Positions 1 through 8,630 of a stretch of DNA of 64,000 nt are shown in pieces (position 1 is the stretch's first letter; each line of letters starts with the position of its first letter). This stretch comes from Erodium maritimum (lineage: Eukaryota; Streptophyta; Magnoliopsida; Geraniales; Geraniaceae), in NCBI GenBank assembly GCA_963921825.1, contig OY997589.1, positions 83,002,523 to 83,066,522 on the forward strand, written 5' to 3'. Below the pieces are notes generated by a model. That model saw only the letters and a list, made by a program, of their open reading frames with translations, made no database searches and was not told the origin of the DNA. The position numbers were made by a program, and so were the translations under genes.

Positions 1-493
1 TTTGCAGCCGAATCCTCCCCGAGACTGATCCGACCTCGCCAATGGCCAACACACTACATGGCGATGGTAGAGAAGGCAAAAATTCCCAAACATACAACCG
101 TACCCAACCACAGCCGAAACAACCAAAAATTAACCCAACCCAAGGATTTACGGAGCCGGTCAGAGAAGGAAACGGTTGGAGCCGGTCTTAGGGATGACTA
201 AGACAAGGACAATCGCTCTAGAATCCGACGATCCAAGCCCAGTGTGAACCGGAGGAGCCTAGATCCAAAGCAAAAACGAAGAGCTCCACAATGAATCCAA
301 GCCGGAAACACTTCCCACAGAGGAACACTCACCTTAGCTAAAGCACGGTGCATTAACGATCAAACTCACCAGATCAGACGATCGACAAATTGAAACGAGC
401 CCCGCAAGTTGAAGCTGAATCAGCACAAACGAGGCATGTAGAACACCTCAAATGCACTGCTCGCCGGCAAAACCCCTTGCTCGCCACTAACTC
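1..493. other. No gene recognised; left flank of solo LTR S1
   Basis: I see no coding region, RNA gene or clear repeat boundary here. The DNA resumes at 2889 after solo LTR S1, because AACTC at 489-493 is repeated at 2889-2893, so 1-493 and 2889 onward were once contiguous. Read on the minus strand, the composition resembles the 5' untranslated part of a plant LINE, but no domain supports that. Confidence 0.4.
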
Positions 494-2888
494 TGTCACG
501 CCCCAAATCCGGTTTTGACCGGACTCGAGACGTGAACTAAAACAATAATAAATTTAAATGAAAGTAAAGCCACAACAAGCCTTTAATAAAAATTTAAAAA
601 CTCTGAAAATCATCACGAGTCAACAACTCGGTAAAACAATCAGCAAAAAGGTTTAATAAAAGGAATTAGTACGTCTCTAGATAAACTAGTCAAGGACCCT
701 CGCTAGCTCCCGAGCCTCGAGTATCTGACTAGTACACATCCTGCTCAGGACCTGAAAAACAACAAGATAAGGGGGTGAGCTTTCGCTCAGTAGGAAAATT
801 AGTTAATGTTATAAGCAAACGCTCACCATCAATGGTAACCGTCCAATTAGGGCATACTAGTACAACACACAACTAATTTCCAACGGAACTCTTTGCCACA
901 AACCTCAACTCAAGACCAAACCACACTCACAAACATACTCAAACGACCAAGCACAAACTGCAACCAGAACACTTAACAGGTCATCAAGCATAATGTAAAC
1001 AGTAAAAACACATACACGTCCCGTACCGCAGTCCCCTACTCCGCTGGCTGTCCACAGCCCGACTCCATCATATCACACCGGAACACACAGCATCGGCCTA
1101 GATATCTTCCCGTCACTACGACTTAGGGAACGATCACAATACGTCATAGTTCAACACGGCTTACCAAGCCCAACAATCTTACCACAACCAGTCACGTCGG
1201 TTTATCAACCACCCGATAATCACACATGCAATGATTCACATCATACCAAGCATGACACACTTGCCCAAAGATAATCACAACACGTTACACCGAGTAATAT
1301 CACAACATGCTTCTCAACCTATTAACGCCTAAAACACACATCATGCATCTCAATCAATCAAACAAGGCATTTCAATCAACACGTAACCTAAGGGCTTGCC
1401 AAGGCCCGCATGCATTTCTACCAGCACAACAATCCCAAACTTACGGCTCGACATGACACGTAAGCTATCCCTCAGTACACTCTTTCCTCACCTCCTAATC
1501 ATGCAATTCTAACAGTTTACATTAAGTAAAAACAACTTATAGGCATACTAGTAACTTTCCACAATCGAACCAGTATCCGCTACGTTTCCTACCTTAAGAA
1601 GAATCAACAGCTACGTCTCCTAGCTGCTGACGTCCTGGCTCGCTTCCTACTCCACTTCACGTTGTCCTCGTGTTTCCTCCTCCGTCGATCTCGGTCCGAA
1701 GCCTTGGGTCAAAAAACAATTCTCGTATTAAAACAACTTCCAAATTGCATTAACGAGAAAAACACCAACAAAAAGCCCGAGGGTCCACACATGGGCCAAA
1801 AGGACAAATTGGGCCCAAACTAGGCCCAATTCGGACAGCCCACACTACTGGAAACTGGCCTGGAATGTGACCCATTCCATGCCACTCAGAGGGCCGGAAT
1901 GTGACCCATTCCGTGTCACTTAGAGGGCCGGAATGTGGCCCGTTCCGTGCCACTCAGAGGGCCGAAATGAGACCCTTTCCATGCCTTGTTCCATATCAGA
2001 CCAGAACATACCCTCCTTCTTCTTCCCCAACTTCGTTTACTGCTAAAAACCTCTCAAAACCTCCATTGATGAACTCCTCAAGCTTCAAAACAGAACCCAA
2101 ACCTCCAATCCTTCAATACCCTCAATGGGTCTCATCAAAACTACTCAAAACCACAACAAAACTAACATCTAAACTCCTTTTTTCACTCCAAAAACATCAT
2201 CCACCATTAAAGCTTCAACTCCCAACCATTGTTCTTCATTCTCTTCCAAAACCCATGGACTAAAGCTACCCAAAACGAAAAAGGAAGATGGATTTACCTT
2301 GGAAATGTAGAGTAGAAGAAGAATCCAAAGATTTTTGTGAGGTTTGAGTAGAATCAAGCTCCAAAATCTTCCCTTTTGCTCCTTTCTTCCTCCTCAAGTC
2401 TCTAGAACTCTTCTCTTCCTTCTCTCTCTCTATAAAATCTGATAAGAGGCACAAAGGAGCTGAATTGCTCTAGGGATTTATGCCTTTAACTGGGTGAATA
2501 TTCCCAAATTACCCCTCCTTGCTCTCACCCCTTTAAGGCATACCAAGAGGGTAAATGGGTCGAAAGCAACCAATTCTTCCCTTCCAAGCAAGCATGGACA
2601 CATGTCCAAGTGGGGACCACTCCTAGTTCAAATAATTCCAGCACCAAGGCTGTATCAGATTTTGTTCTTAATCGGACTGCGGTTGACCGAAAAAGACTTC
2701 GAGTTGACTTTACCCAATATTACAGTCAACAGAAAGGAAACGGCCTAACTAGGCTAAGCGTGACGACGGCTAAGCTTTTTGGGCCCCGGAAAGGTCACGA
2801 ATGACTTCCGGAGTCATCGGTTGACTTTTCCAGCAAAAAGTCAACTTTCGCCGAAAACCTCTGGTTCGACCGGGGGCGGTTCTTACAA
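494..2888 (-). mobile_element. Solo LTR S1, long-LTR gypsy-like family
   Basis: On the minus strand this 2395-bp block runs from TGTAAGAACCGCCCC to GGGGCGTGACA, the same ends as S5. It is flanked by a perfect 5-bp duplication, AACTC, at 489-493 and 2889-2893. No PBS, polypurine tract or pol coding adjoins either end, so it is a solo LTR left by recombination between the two LTRs of one element. It has the landmarks shared by the other long LTRs: donor-like TTAAG|GTAGG at 1591-1597, the palindrome GAGCGAAAGCTC at 777-788, and acceptor-like TTTTTCAG ending at 752. Assignment to Ty3/gypsy rests on similarity of ends and layout to the element at 27676-37602. Confidence 0.88.
1857..1985 (-). repeat. 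34-bp inverted-repeat-bearing tandem array inside S1
   Basis: About 3.7 imperfect units of roughly 34 bp. Each holds GGAATG and CATTCC arms around a short GTGACC-like loop, followed by a CACTCAGAGGGCC-like linker. The array sits about 0.9-1.03 kb from the LTR 5' end, the slot where S2, S3 and S5 carry a different palindromic cassette built on CACGGATCCGTG. Confidence 0.85.
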
Positions 2889-3328
2889 ACTCCCCAGAAG
2901 AAAAACCTAACCGAAGTAACAAATCTAAAAAAAGTGATCTCCGAAGCAAGCCCAGCCGAACTCGAGATCTACCGGCCAAAGGTTGAAGAAAAACAACAGA
3001 AAGAACAAAAGCAAAGGAGGGAAGGGTGAGAAGGGGGTTGCCGCTGTCGACATCACCCAAGGCCGGAACCGAAGTAGTTACCGACTGGGGGCTTAGATGA
3101 ATGGCGGCGGGTAAAGTTACAAGGGCGTTTGCTAGAGATCAGAGCTCATTGACACAAGAACCGTCTTTTCCTAAAATCCCAATGTTAAGACACTATGCAT
3201 ATGTATCCTCCATAATTTCTCATGTCGTTGACATTACCTTTACTCTCTAAAAATGAATATCTAGAACTATAGAATCAAGTTAAGAAAATTGAAAAAGGTA
3301 TAAGGTGGGTGATATGAAATAAACAATT
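2889..3328. other. No gene recognised; right flank of S1
   Basis: This continues the sequence interrupted by S1. No conserved domain is visible in any frame. The segment ends with GAAATAAACAATT (3316-3328), the left target duplication of a short LINE tail. Confidence 0.4.
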
Positions 3329-3442
3329 AGTCTCCTTTGTCGGGAGTTTTTTTGTAATAGTATTTCTGGTCTTTGACCTCGAGATACTTTCCTTCTTGGA
3401 AAGTCTCTTTTTCTAAATAAATATTTTGCGCTGATAAAAAAA
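3329..3442 (+). mobile_element. 5'-truncated LINE tail with 13-bp target duplication
   Basis: A 114-bp insertion consisting only of a LINE 3' end: T-rich 3' UTR ending GCGCTGATAAAAAAA. It is flanked by GAAATAAACAATT at 3316-3328 and 3443-3455. The tail resembles that of the LINE fragment ending near 12890 (GGTCTTTGA..., then C-T-T-C-T-T-rich sequence). Extreme 5' truncation is typical of target-primed reverse transcription. Confidence 0.85.
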
Positions 3443-3492
3443 GAAATAAACAATTTTTGTTGCATCAACATTGGTTTGATTTTAAATTGATC

Positions 3493-3876
3493 CTAGTTCC
3501 CAACATCAATATTTTCATAAACTATTTCTAATATGAGGAAACTGAACCACAGCCGGAATCGAAACCTCAACCCCAGGATATACATTATGTAAAGGAAAAC
3601 ACAACAATCAACAAGCGCTCCATGGAAGCTTATTTGATGTAGAAATGACTGCGTGATCATAGCGAGGGTTCCTTGATCCCTTTTTTCGCTGACTGCTTCT
3701 TCCTCTTCGATCGCTCCCCAGACTCCCAACACTTTCATCATCGCCATCATTTTGAAAGTCCAAATTGCATAATTCGTTTCGGTGAACATAGGGTATGATA
3801 GTCCTAAGCCTCCCCTAGACAACTTCATGGAACCCGAGCTTCCGCTCGAGATCTTCCTTGGACTCCCTTCAGCCAT
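3493..3876 (-). pseudogene. Ty1/copia Gag N-terminal fragment
   Basis: The minus-strand frame starts with ATG at 3876, just after a tRNA-Met-type primer-binding site (TTGGTATCAAAGC). Residues about 26-58 contain LSYPMFTETNYAIWTFKMM and GVWGAIE, the amino-terminal signature of copia-type Gag (the N-terminal Gag/DUF4219 region). After about 75 residues the frame becomes unrelated sequence, so only the start of gag survives. No protease, integrase or reverse transcriptase follows, because the DNA runs into the LINE-tail target site at 3455. It is a dead remnant. Confidence 0.75.
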
Positions 3877-3890
3877 AGCTTTGATACCAA

Positions 3891-4128
3891 GTAAAGAAGA
3901 ACGGAATTAAGATGAAAAAACAGAGCCAAGATAGATGTATTGGAAACCCGATAATTTCAGGGCTTTATTCGATTCTTTTTTATAGTAGGAGAACTAAGCA
4001 CAAAGAAAATAACAGAAAGGAAACGATTTCATGCCTAAGGATCCGGTAGAGAATCAACACAACAAAGAATAGCTAAGACTTATTCAAACAGGTAGTAAAT
4101 TACAACAAGCAAAGATTAATTTCCAACA
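3891..4128 (-). mobile_element. Copia-type LTR adjoining the Gag fragment
   Basis: On the minus strand this 238-bp block begins TGTTGGAAATTAATC and ends directly at the TTGGTATCAAAGC primer-binding site upstream of the Gag fragment. It is therefore the 5' LTR of a truncated copia element. It ends 44 bp beyond the BAHD1 stop codon (4173-4175), close enough to affect that gene's 3' UTR or polyadenylation. The 3' LTR is missing, so no target duplication can be tested. Confidence 0.65.
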
Positions 4129-4172
4129 CCAAACCCACAAGAAATGTGATCATCAATCATGAAAGGTGATCA

Positions 4173-5489
4173 TCAGTTATTGTCAGCATCCTCCGATTTA
4201 AGGCTCGCACTTGGATTCAACGTACAAAACTCGAGAAGCTCAGGGTCGGTCTCAAAGGAGATCATGTCCTCTTCAGGCAAGCTCACAAAAACCTCAATCC
4301 CATCCGCATCTCTGGTATCCGTCATCAGCACCAAATTGTTCAAGTGCGGATTAAATATGAAGGGGCTTATCCATGCCGGCCTGTCCCACCCGAAATCGAG
4401 CTCGTACCATCCGAACCTGCACCAACTCGTCAAAGCAAAAAAGTTAATATCATTTCTCGCGGACAAGGTTATTACTTTTATAGCATCCTCAAAACACATC
4501 GTCCTAGTCGCTTCGGAGTCTCCCGACTTTGTCACATAACGACAAGTCGTATCTCTCAACCCTTGCCTGAGCTTACTAGCCAACTCTTGTAGTTCACGAT
4601 GGTCACCGGACTCGGCGAAAATCGGAACTGTCATGTTCCCTAGAGAACTCTCCGACAAGGGCGGCTCAAGCCTCGCGCGGAGGTTCATTGGTTGAGATAC
4701 TATGCACGGTCTTGTCTCGTGCACTAATTTTTTTGTCAACGTGTTGATTATGCACTTCCAAATGAGCGCCGAAACAGCTGCCAGGCGCGTGGGAACTCCC
4801 CCACCCGCGCTTGATGATTTGTCCCTTAGAGCGGCGATCTTGGCGGCTTGAAACACGAACCTCCTCCTGTTACTCTCGTACAGTTCGCCAGGACCGACCG
4901 GGGGCATGTCGATAGGGATCGGCGGGAAGCGGGAGGCAAATACGTTCAACTCTTGAGCCGGCGGCTCCTTGTTTCCACGCGCCGCCGCCGTGGTCCAGCC
5001 TTTGAGAAACGCGCTCATGGCACTCGCGTCCATTATTACGTGACTGAAGGTCGCACCGATAGCCATGCCGCCGCACTCTAGCGCGTTGGCTTGGACACGC
5101 ATGAGGGGTTGGGCCCCACTTCTAACGGGGATCAATTTCCTGACAACCTTGTCATCAGGGCAACCGAGGATGTCCGAGAGACGGCATCCTTTGACTTTTG
5201 CTTCCAGGAAGTCAACGCCGGCGTCGATGCAGTCCACGTAATTCTCGGCCCTGACAAGTCTTCCTGCCACGGGGTAGAACCTGACCAATGCTTCGGACAG
5301 CGACAGCTTCAGCCTCCTTATACGGTCGGAGTAGCTGCTTTGGCTGCCGGCCGGATAAAAAAGCACGACCGACGTGTAGATGTCGGGCAAGAACTGGTCG
5401 AAGACCGAGAGACTGAATCTCTTGAGGCCGTCGGGGGTCGGAGAGGACGGCTTGATAGTTTCTGTAGAGATGATCTCTATCTCAACCAT
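4173..5489 (-). CDS. BAHD acyltransferase 1 (vinorine synthase-like), DFGWD variant
   Basis: Encodes 438 residues in one open frame from ATG (5489-5487, context AACCATGG) to TGA (4175-4173), the usual BAHD length. BAHD enzymes are soluble, monomeric, usually cytosolic transferases that move an acyl group from acyl-CoA to an alcohol or amine. The HxxxD catalytic motif is HVIMD at residues 150-154; His is the general base. FYPVAGRL (71-78) and SLGNM (282-286) are typical of the vinorine-synthase-like clade. The structural DFGWG motif reads DFGWD at 365-369, whereas the three paralogs keep Gly. There is no signal peptide or membrane segment. The substrate cannot be read from sequence. A copia LTR lies 44 bp downstream, and the upstream 5' end is partly duplicated at 7795-8150. 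It is probably expressed, since the frame is intact, but the Gly-to-Asp change could reduce activity. Confidence 0.93.
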   Translation of the reverse strand: MVEIEIISTETIKPSSPTPDGLKRFSLSVFDQFLPDIYTSVVLFYPAGSQSSYSDRIRRLKLSLSEALVRFYPVAGRLVRAENYVDCIDAGVDFLEAKVKGCRLSDILGCPDDKVVRKLIPVRSGAQPLMRVQANALECGGMAIGATFSHVIMDASAMSAFLKGWTTAAARGNKEPPAQELNVFASRFPPIPIDMPPVGPGELYESNRRRFVFQAAKIAALRDKSSSAGGGVPTRLAAVSALIWKCIINTLTKKLVHETRPCIVSQPMNLRARLEPPLSESSLGNMTVPIFAESGDHRELQELASKLRQGLRDTTCRYVTKSGDSEATRTMCFEDAIKVITLSARNDINFFALTSWCRFGWYELDFGWDRPAWISPFIFNPHLNNLVLMTDTRDADGIEVFVSLPEEDMISFETDPELLEFCTLNPSASLKSEDADNN

Positions 5490-5788
5490 GGTTAAAGGTT
5501 CTTATGAGCTTTGATCGTCTTTCAAGTTATAGGTAGAGTTAGTGGGTATGTGTATATATATGTATGCATGGCATGTGGGCTTCACCGGCTTCGACGCACA
5601 ACCATGTTCTTTTTTATTCTGTTCGCAATTTTTAAAGAAAAACGTAAACAGACGTTTGTAGAACGTGAACAAAGGTTTTTGTTAGATCATCTTTAATGTA
5701 CATATCTCAGTGATGTATCTATGCACGTCTAAAACTCAACCCATATCGAGCACAAAATCATATCTACCGAATCCTATAAAACTAAGTA
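5490..5788 (-). promoter_or_regulatory. BAHD1 proximal promoter and 5' leader
   Basis: A TATA-like stretch, TGTATATATATG, at 5551-5562 lies 62-75 bp upstream of the ATG on the minus strand. BAHD2 and BAHD3 have TATA-like sequence at nearly the same distance. The block is duplicated at 7852-8150, and similarity stops near 5788, where LINE A begins, so the native BAHD1 promoter is only about 300 bp before retroelement DNA starts. Confidence 0.6.
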
Positions 5789-7500
5789 TTGTTTGGGTAA
5801 TCCACATGGTTTGGGGAAGGGAACAATCGAGGGAAGTCGCTCAGATACCTCAAGCCTCAGGAACAATCCACGTTGTGCTAGCTCGATATTGGTGGACGAG
5901 GACCCCTAGAGGTAACAAACCGATTATTTGGCAGAACTGGAAGAACCTTTGTAGACCGAAGGAGGACGGGGGAATGGGTTTCCGGGACATGAGAGATATG
6001 AACATAGCGATGCTGGCCAAAATGGGATGGAAGTTCTTGACCCAGCCAAATAGTCTGGTCACTCGCATTTTCAAGGCCCGGTATTACCCGAAAGGTGATT
6101 TTCTTACTGCAGATGGAGGTAATAACCCTAGTCAGATCTGGACGGGGCTTCGGGCTACACAGGACCTGCTTAGACAAGGATTGATTCGGACTATTGGGGA
6201 CGGTTGTTCGACTATGGTGGAGGGATCGCCCTGGCTCCTAGGGAATAACCCAGTCATCCCACTTCATACTTGCCTCATCTCGGACATGAGGGTGTCAGAA
6301 TTGGCTTCGGACACGGGTCAATCGTGGGACATCCCGAAACCCCAACAGAACTTGCCTCCTGCCTTTGTGGAGGACATACTGCAGGTGCCCCCTCCTCTTC
6401 CACAACACTTAGACAAATGGTCTTGGAAGTACAATACTTGGGGAGTTTATTCGGTCAAGGAAGGGTATAGGGCGTTATCCCGGGAGAATGGAAGATGACA
6501 TGTATCGAATGGCACGACGGTTTGGACGGGCATTTGGGACCTGCACATCCAATCGCGTATCAAGGTGTTCCTCTGGCGGGCTTTATCTAGTACTCTGCAA
6601 GTTGCGATCAATCTTCGGACGAAATTGGTCCCGATTCTGGCTACTTGTCTGATGTGTCAGGGTGATCAGGAGACTACCGACCACACCCTCCTCCACTGTC
6701 CGTTCGCCAAATCAGTATGGGACGTATCAGGTTCTTAGATCCCTATTCCCCCCTCGGACACGTTACATGACTGGTTATCTGCCTTGGTGCAACTTCCGGA
6801 TATGCAGATGAAGAGTAGAATGTTCCTCTTGCTGTGGAAGATTTGGAAAGCGAGAAATGGAAAGGTCTGGGATAATAGTACTTCTACCCCACAGGGTATC
6901 CTAGCTACGGTCCTTAGTAACCAATGCAGTTGGTCGGAAGCCCATAATGGTCGACCCAAACCCATTATCGTTCCTAGCTGCAGGCAGACGAGTTGGACCC
7001 CAACACCTTAGAGTTGGTCTACTATCAATGTGGATGGCACAATCTTTGCGGATTCAGGGCAGTTTGGTTGGGTATGGCTTTGTCGAACGGAGACGGGATA
7101 GATTCTGGATGGGAGGAGCGGTAGTGGTCTTGGCGTGTTGGGTACCGAATATTCTGAAGCTATGGGTATCTAGCAAGCTTTGCAGTGGATTCAAGCCTCG
7201 CATCTATCCAGATTAATAATTCGGAGCGATGCCCAGTATCTGGTGCATTTGATCTAAGGGTCTCACCACGTGTTCTCCCCTTTGTGCCGATTGGTTGATG
7301 ATTGTCGGGCCCTCCTTGCTGTTCTCGAGAATATTAAACTCGAGTATATTTCTAGGTCAGCGAACGGAGCAGCCCACTGGCTAGCTCGGGAAACCTGTTC
7401 TATGTCTGTCCTCTCGTGGTCCGAATTCTTTATCCCCGGATGTACTTAAATGTATTTTGCAACAATTCAAGTAATAAATCCTATTCTCCCGTTTCAAAAG
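5789..7500 (+). pseudogene. LINE A: 3' part of ORF2 (zf-RVT and RNase H)
   Basis: A 5'-truncated non-LTR retrotransposon. The open part up to 6498 reads through the end of the reverse transcriptase (IIWQNWKNLCRPKEDGGMGF) into the zinc-binding zf-RVT region, where WKYNTWGVYSVKEGYRAL is typical of plant LINEs. The frame continues past a stop with a CLMCQGDQET...HCPF zinc-knuckle-like segment at about 6650-6705. An RNase H-like segment (STINVDGTIFADSGQFG) follows at about 7018-7070, then a T-rich 3' end near 7440-7500. Several stops break the frame. It is clearly the same family as LINE B (13751-20745), which has near-matching peptides. Confidence 0.85.
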
Positions 7501-7530
7501 GAAAGAGGTGTAACGTTAATTAATATTATC

Positions 7531-7794
7531 TGTTAAGGAATTACCTATTTGTTGTTGAACAAGTCATGGATTATCTGTACAATCCGTACGTGACGCGCAC
7601 GTCTCCTTATTTCCTTTCCCGGTTAATTCATGACCGATTATTTAGGTGTGTAAGCCATGTTCATATCGTGTCCCTTTGTATATTTATTTTTGAAGTATAA
7701 ATAACAGAACACTAATCAGGGCAACTTGTACCGGTTGTTCAAAGGTTGTGTGTGCTTTGTGTTCTCTGTATTATTTTTTTCAACTTCAGCCATC
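7531..7794 (+). mobile_element. Possible copia-type LTR fragment
   Basis: A 264-bp block starting TGTTAAGGAATTACC and ending CTTCAGCCATCA, with a TATAAATA box near 7697. Size and ends suit a small LTR. No primer-binding site, partner LTR or matching 5-bp duplication was found, so the assignment is tentative. It abuts the truncated BAHD 5' copy exactly. Confidence 0.35.
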
Positions 7795-7851
7795 ATGGGT
7801 CGGAGAGGACGGCTTGATAGTTTCTGTAGAGATGATCTCTATTTCAACCAT
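7795..7851 (-). pseudogene. Truncated 5' end of a fifth BAHD gene
   Basis: From ATG at 7851 the minus strand encodes the first 18 residues of BAHD1 (MVEIEIISTETIKPSSPT), then two or three codons before the similarity ends at 7795. Over this segment only one base differs from BAHD1 coding DNA, and the change is synonymous. It carries its own upstream region (7852-8150). It is either what is left of a further tandem copy or a partial duplication of BAHD1. Confidence 0.85.
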
Positions 7852-8150
7852 GGTTAAAGGTTCTTATGAGCTTTGATCGTCTTTCAAGTTATAGGTAGAG
7901 CTATTCGGTATATACATAAAGAATATATATGTGTGTACGTAAGCTATGTATGCATGGCATGTGGGCTTCACCGGCTTCGACGCACACCCATGTTCTTTTC
8001 GATTCTATATTCGCATTTTCAAAAGAAAAACCTGAATAGAGGATCTTTACGATCATAAACATTAACGTGTTTATGCACGTCTAAAACACGAATAATATCG
8101 AGCAAAAAATCATGTCTACAGAATCTTATGTGCAGACTTAAATATTGATA
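7852..8150 (-). promoter_or_regulatory. Duplicated BAHD1-type promoter
   Basis: Direct repeat of 5490-5788. Shared blocks include GTGGGCTTCACCGGCTTCG and TTTATGCACGTCTAAAAC-like sequence. The TATA region differs: TATATACATAAAGAATATAT here against TGTATATATATG in BAHD1. It could still start transcription from a dead gene, but nothing in the sequence shows this. Confidence 0.7.
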
Positions 8151-8630
8151 TGATGATCTTGTATGTCTTTTTTCTATTTTTATTTAGTTGAATGAGTCCT
8201 AGTTGTAGTTAGGATTTTCCTTGAGTATGTGCAATGTCTTCTAAGTTAACTTTAGCTGTTGTGGATACAATAAGAGAATGGAAACTAAAACGAATTGTGG
8301 CACCCTGTCATGCGCGGTGTATCGTGTAAAGATTAGTATTTACATCTAGATGTTTTTCAAAACTGATTTTAAAACTAAGTCATATAATAAGGGCACACTA
8401 CAAATAACATCATAGATGCTCTATGCCTCTAGTGATTAATGTTCGACTTAACATAAGAACTAAGGGTATCTAAGTTTGATGTCATGTGGGTTGAAGCCCT
8501 GCTGTCCGTGTACTAGGTGTCATCAGAAGGTTGTTGCATAGATAAATTAACCATAATCGTAGAGACGTCCGTTGGAACAACAACATGGTCTTGAGGAGAG
8601 CTGGTAGTTCGAGACCCAAGACACCTTGTT
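8151..8630. other. No gene recognised
   Basis: AT-rich spacer between the duplicated BAHD promoter and solo LTR S2. I see no domain, RNA gene or repeat boundary. The last 5 bp (TTGTT) are the S2 target duplication. Confidence 0.4.
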
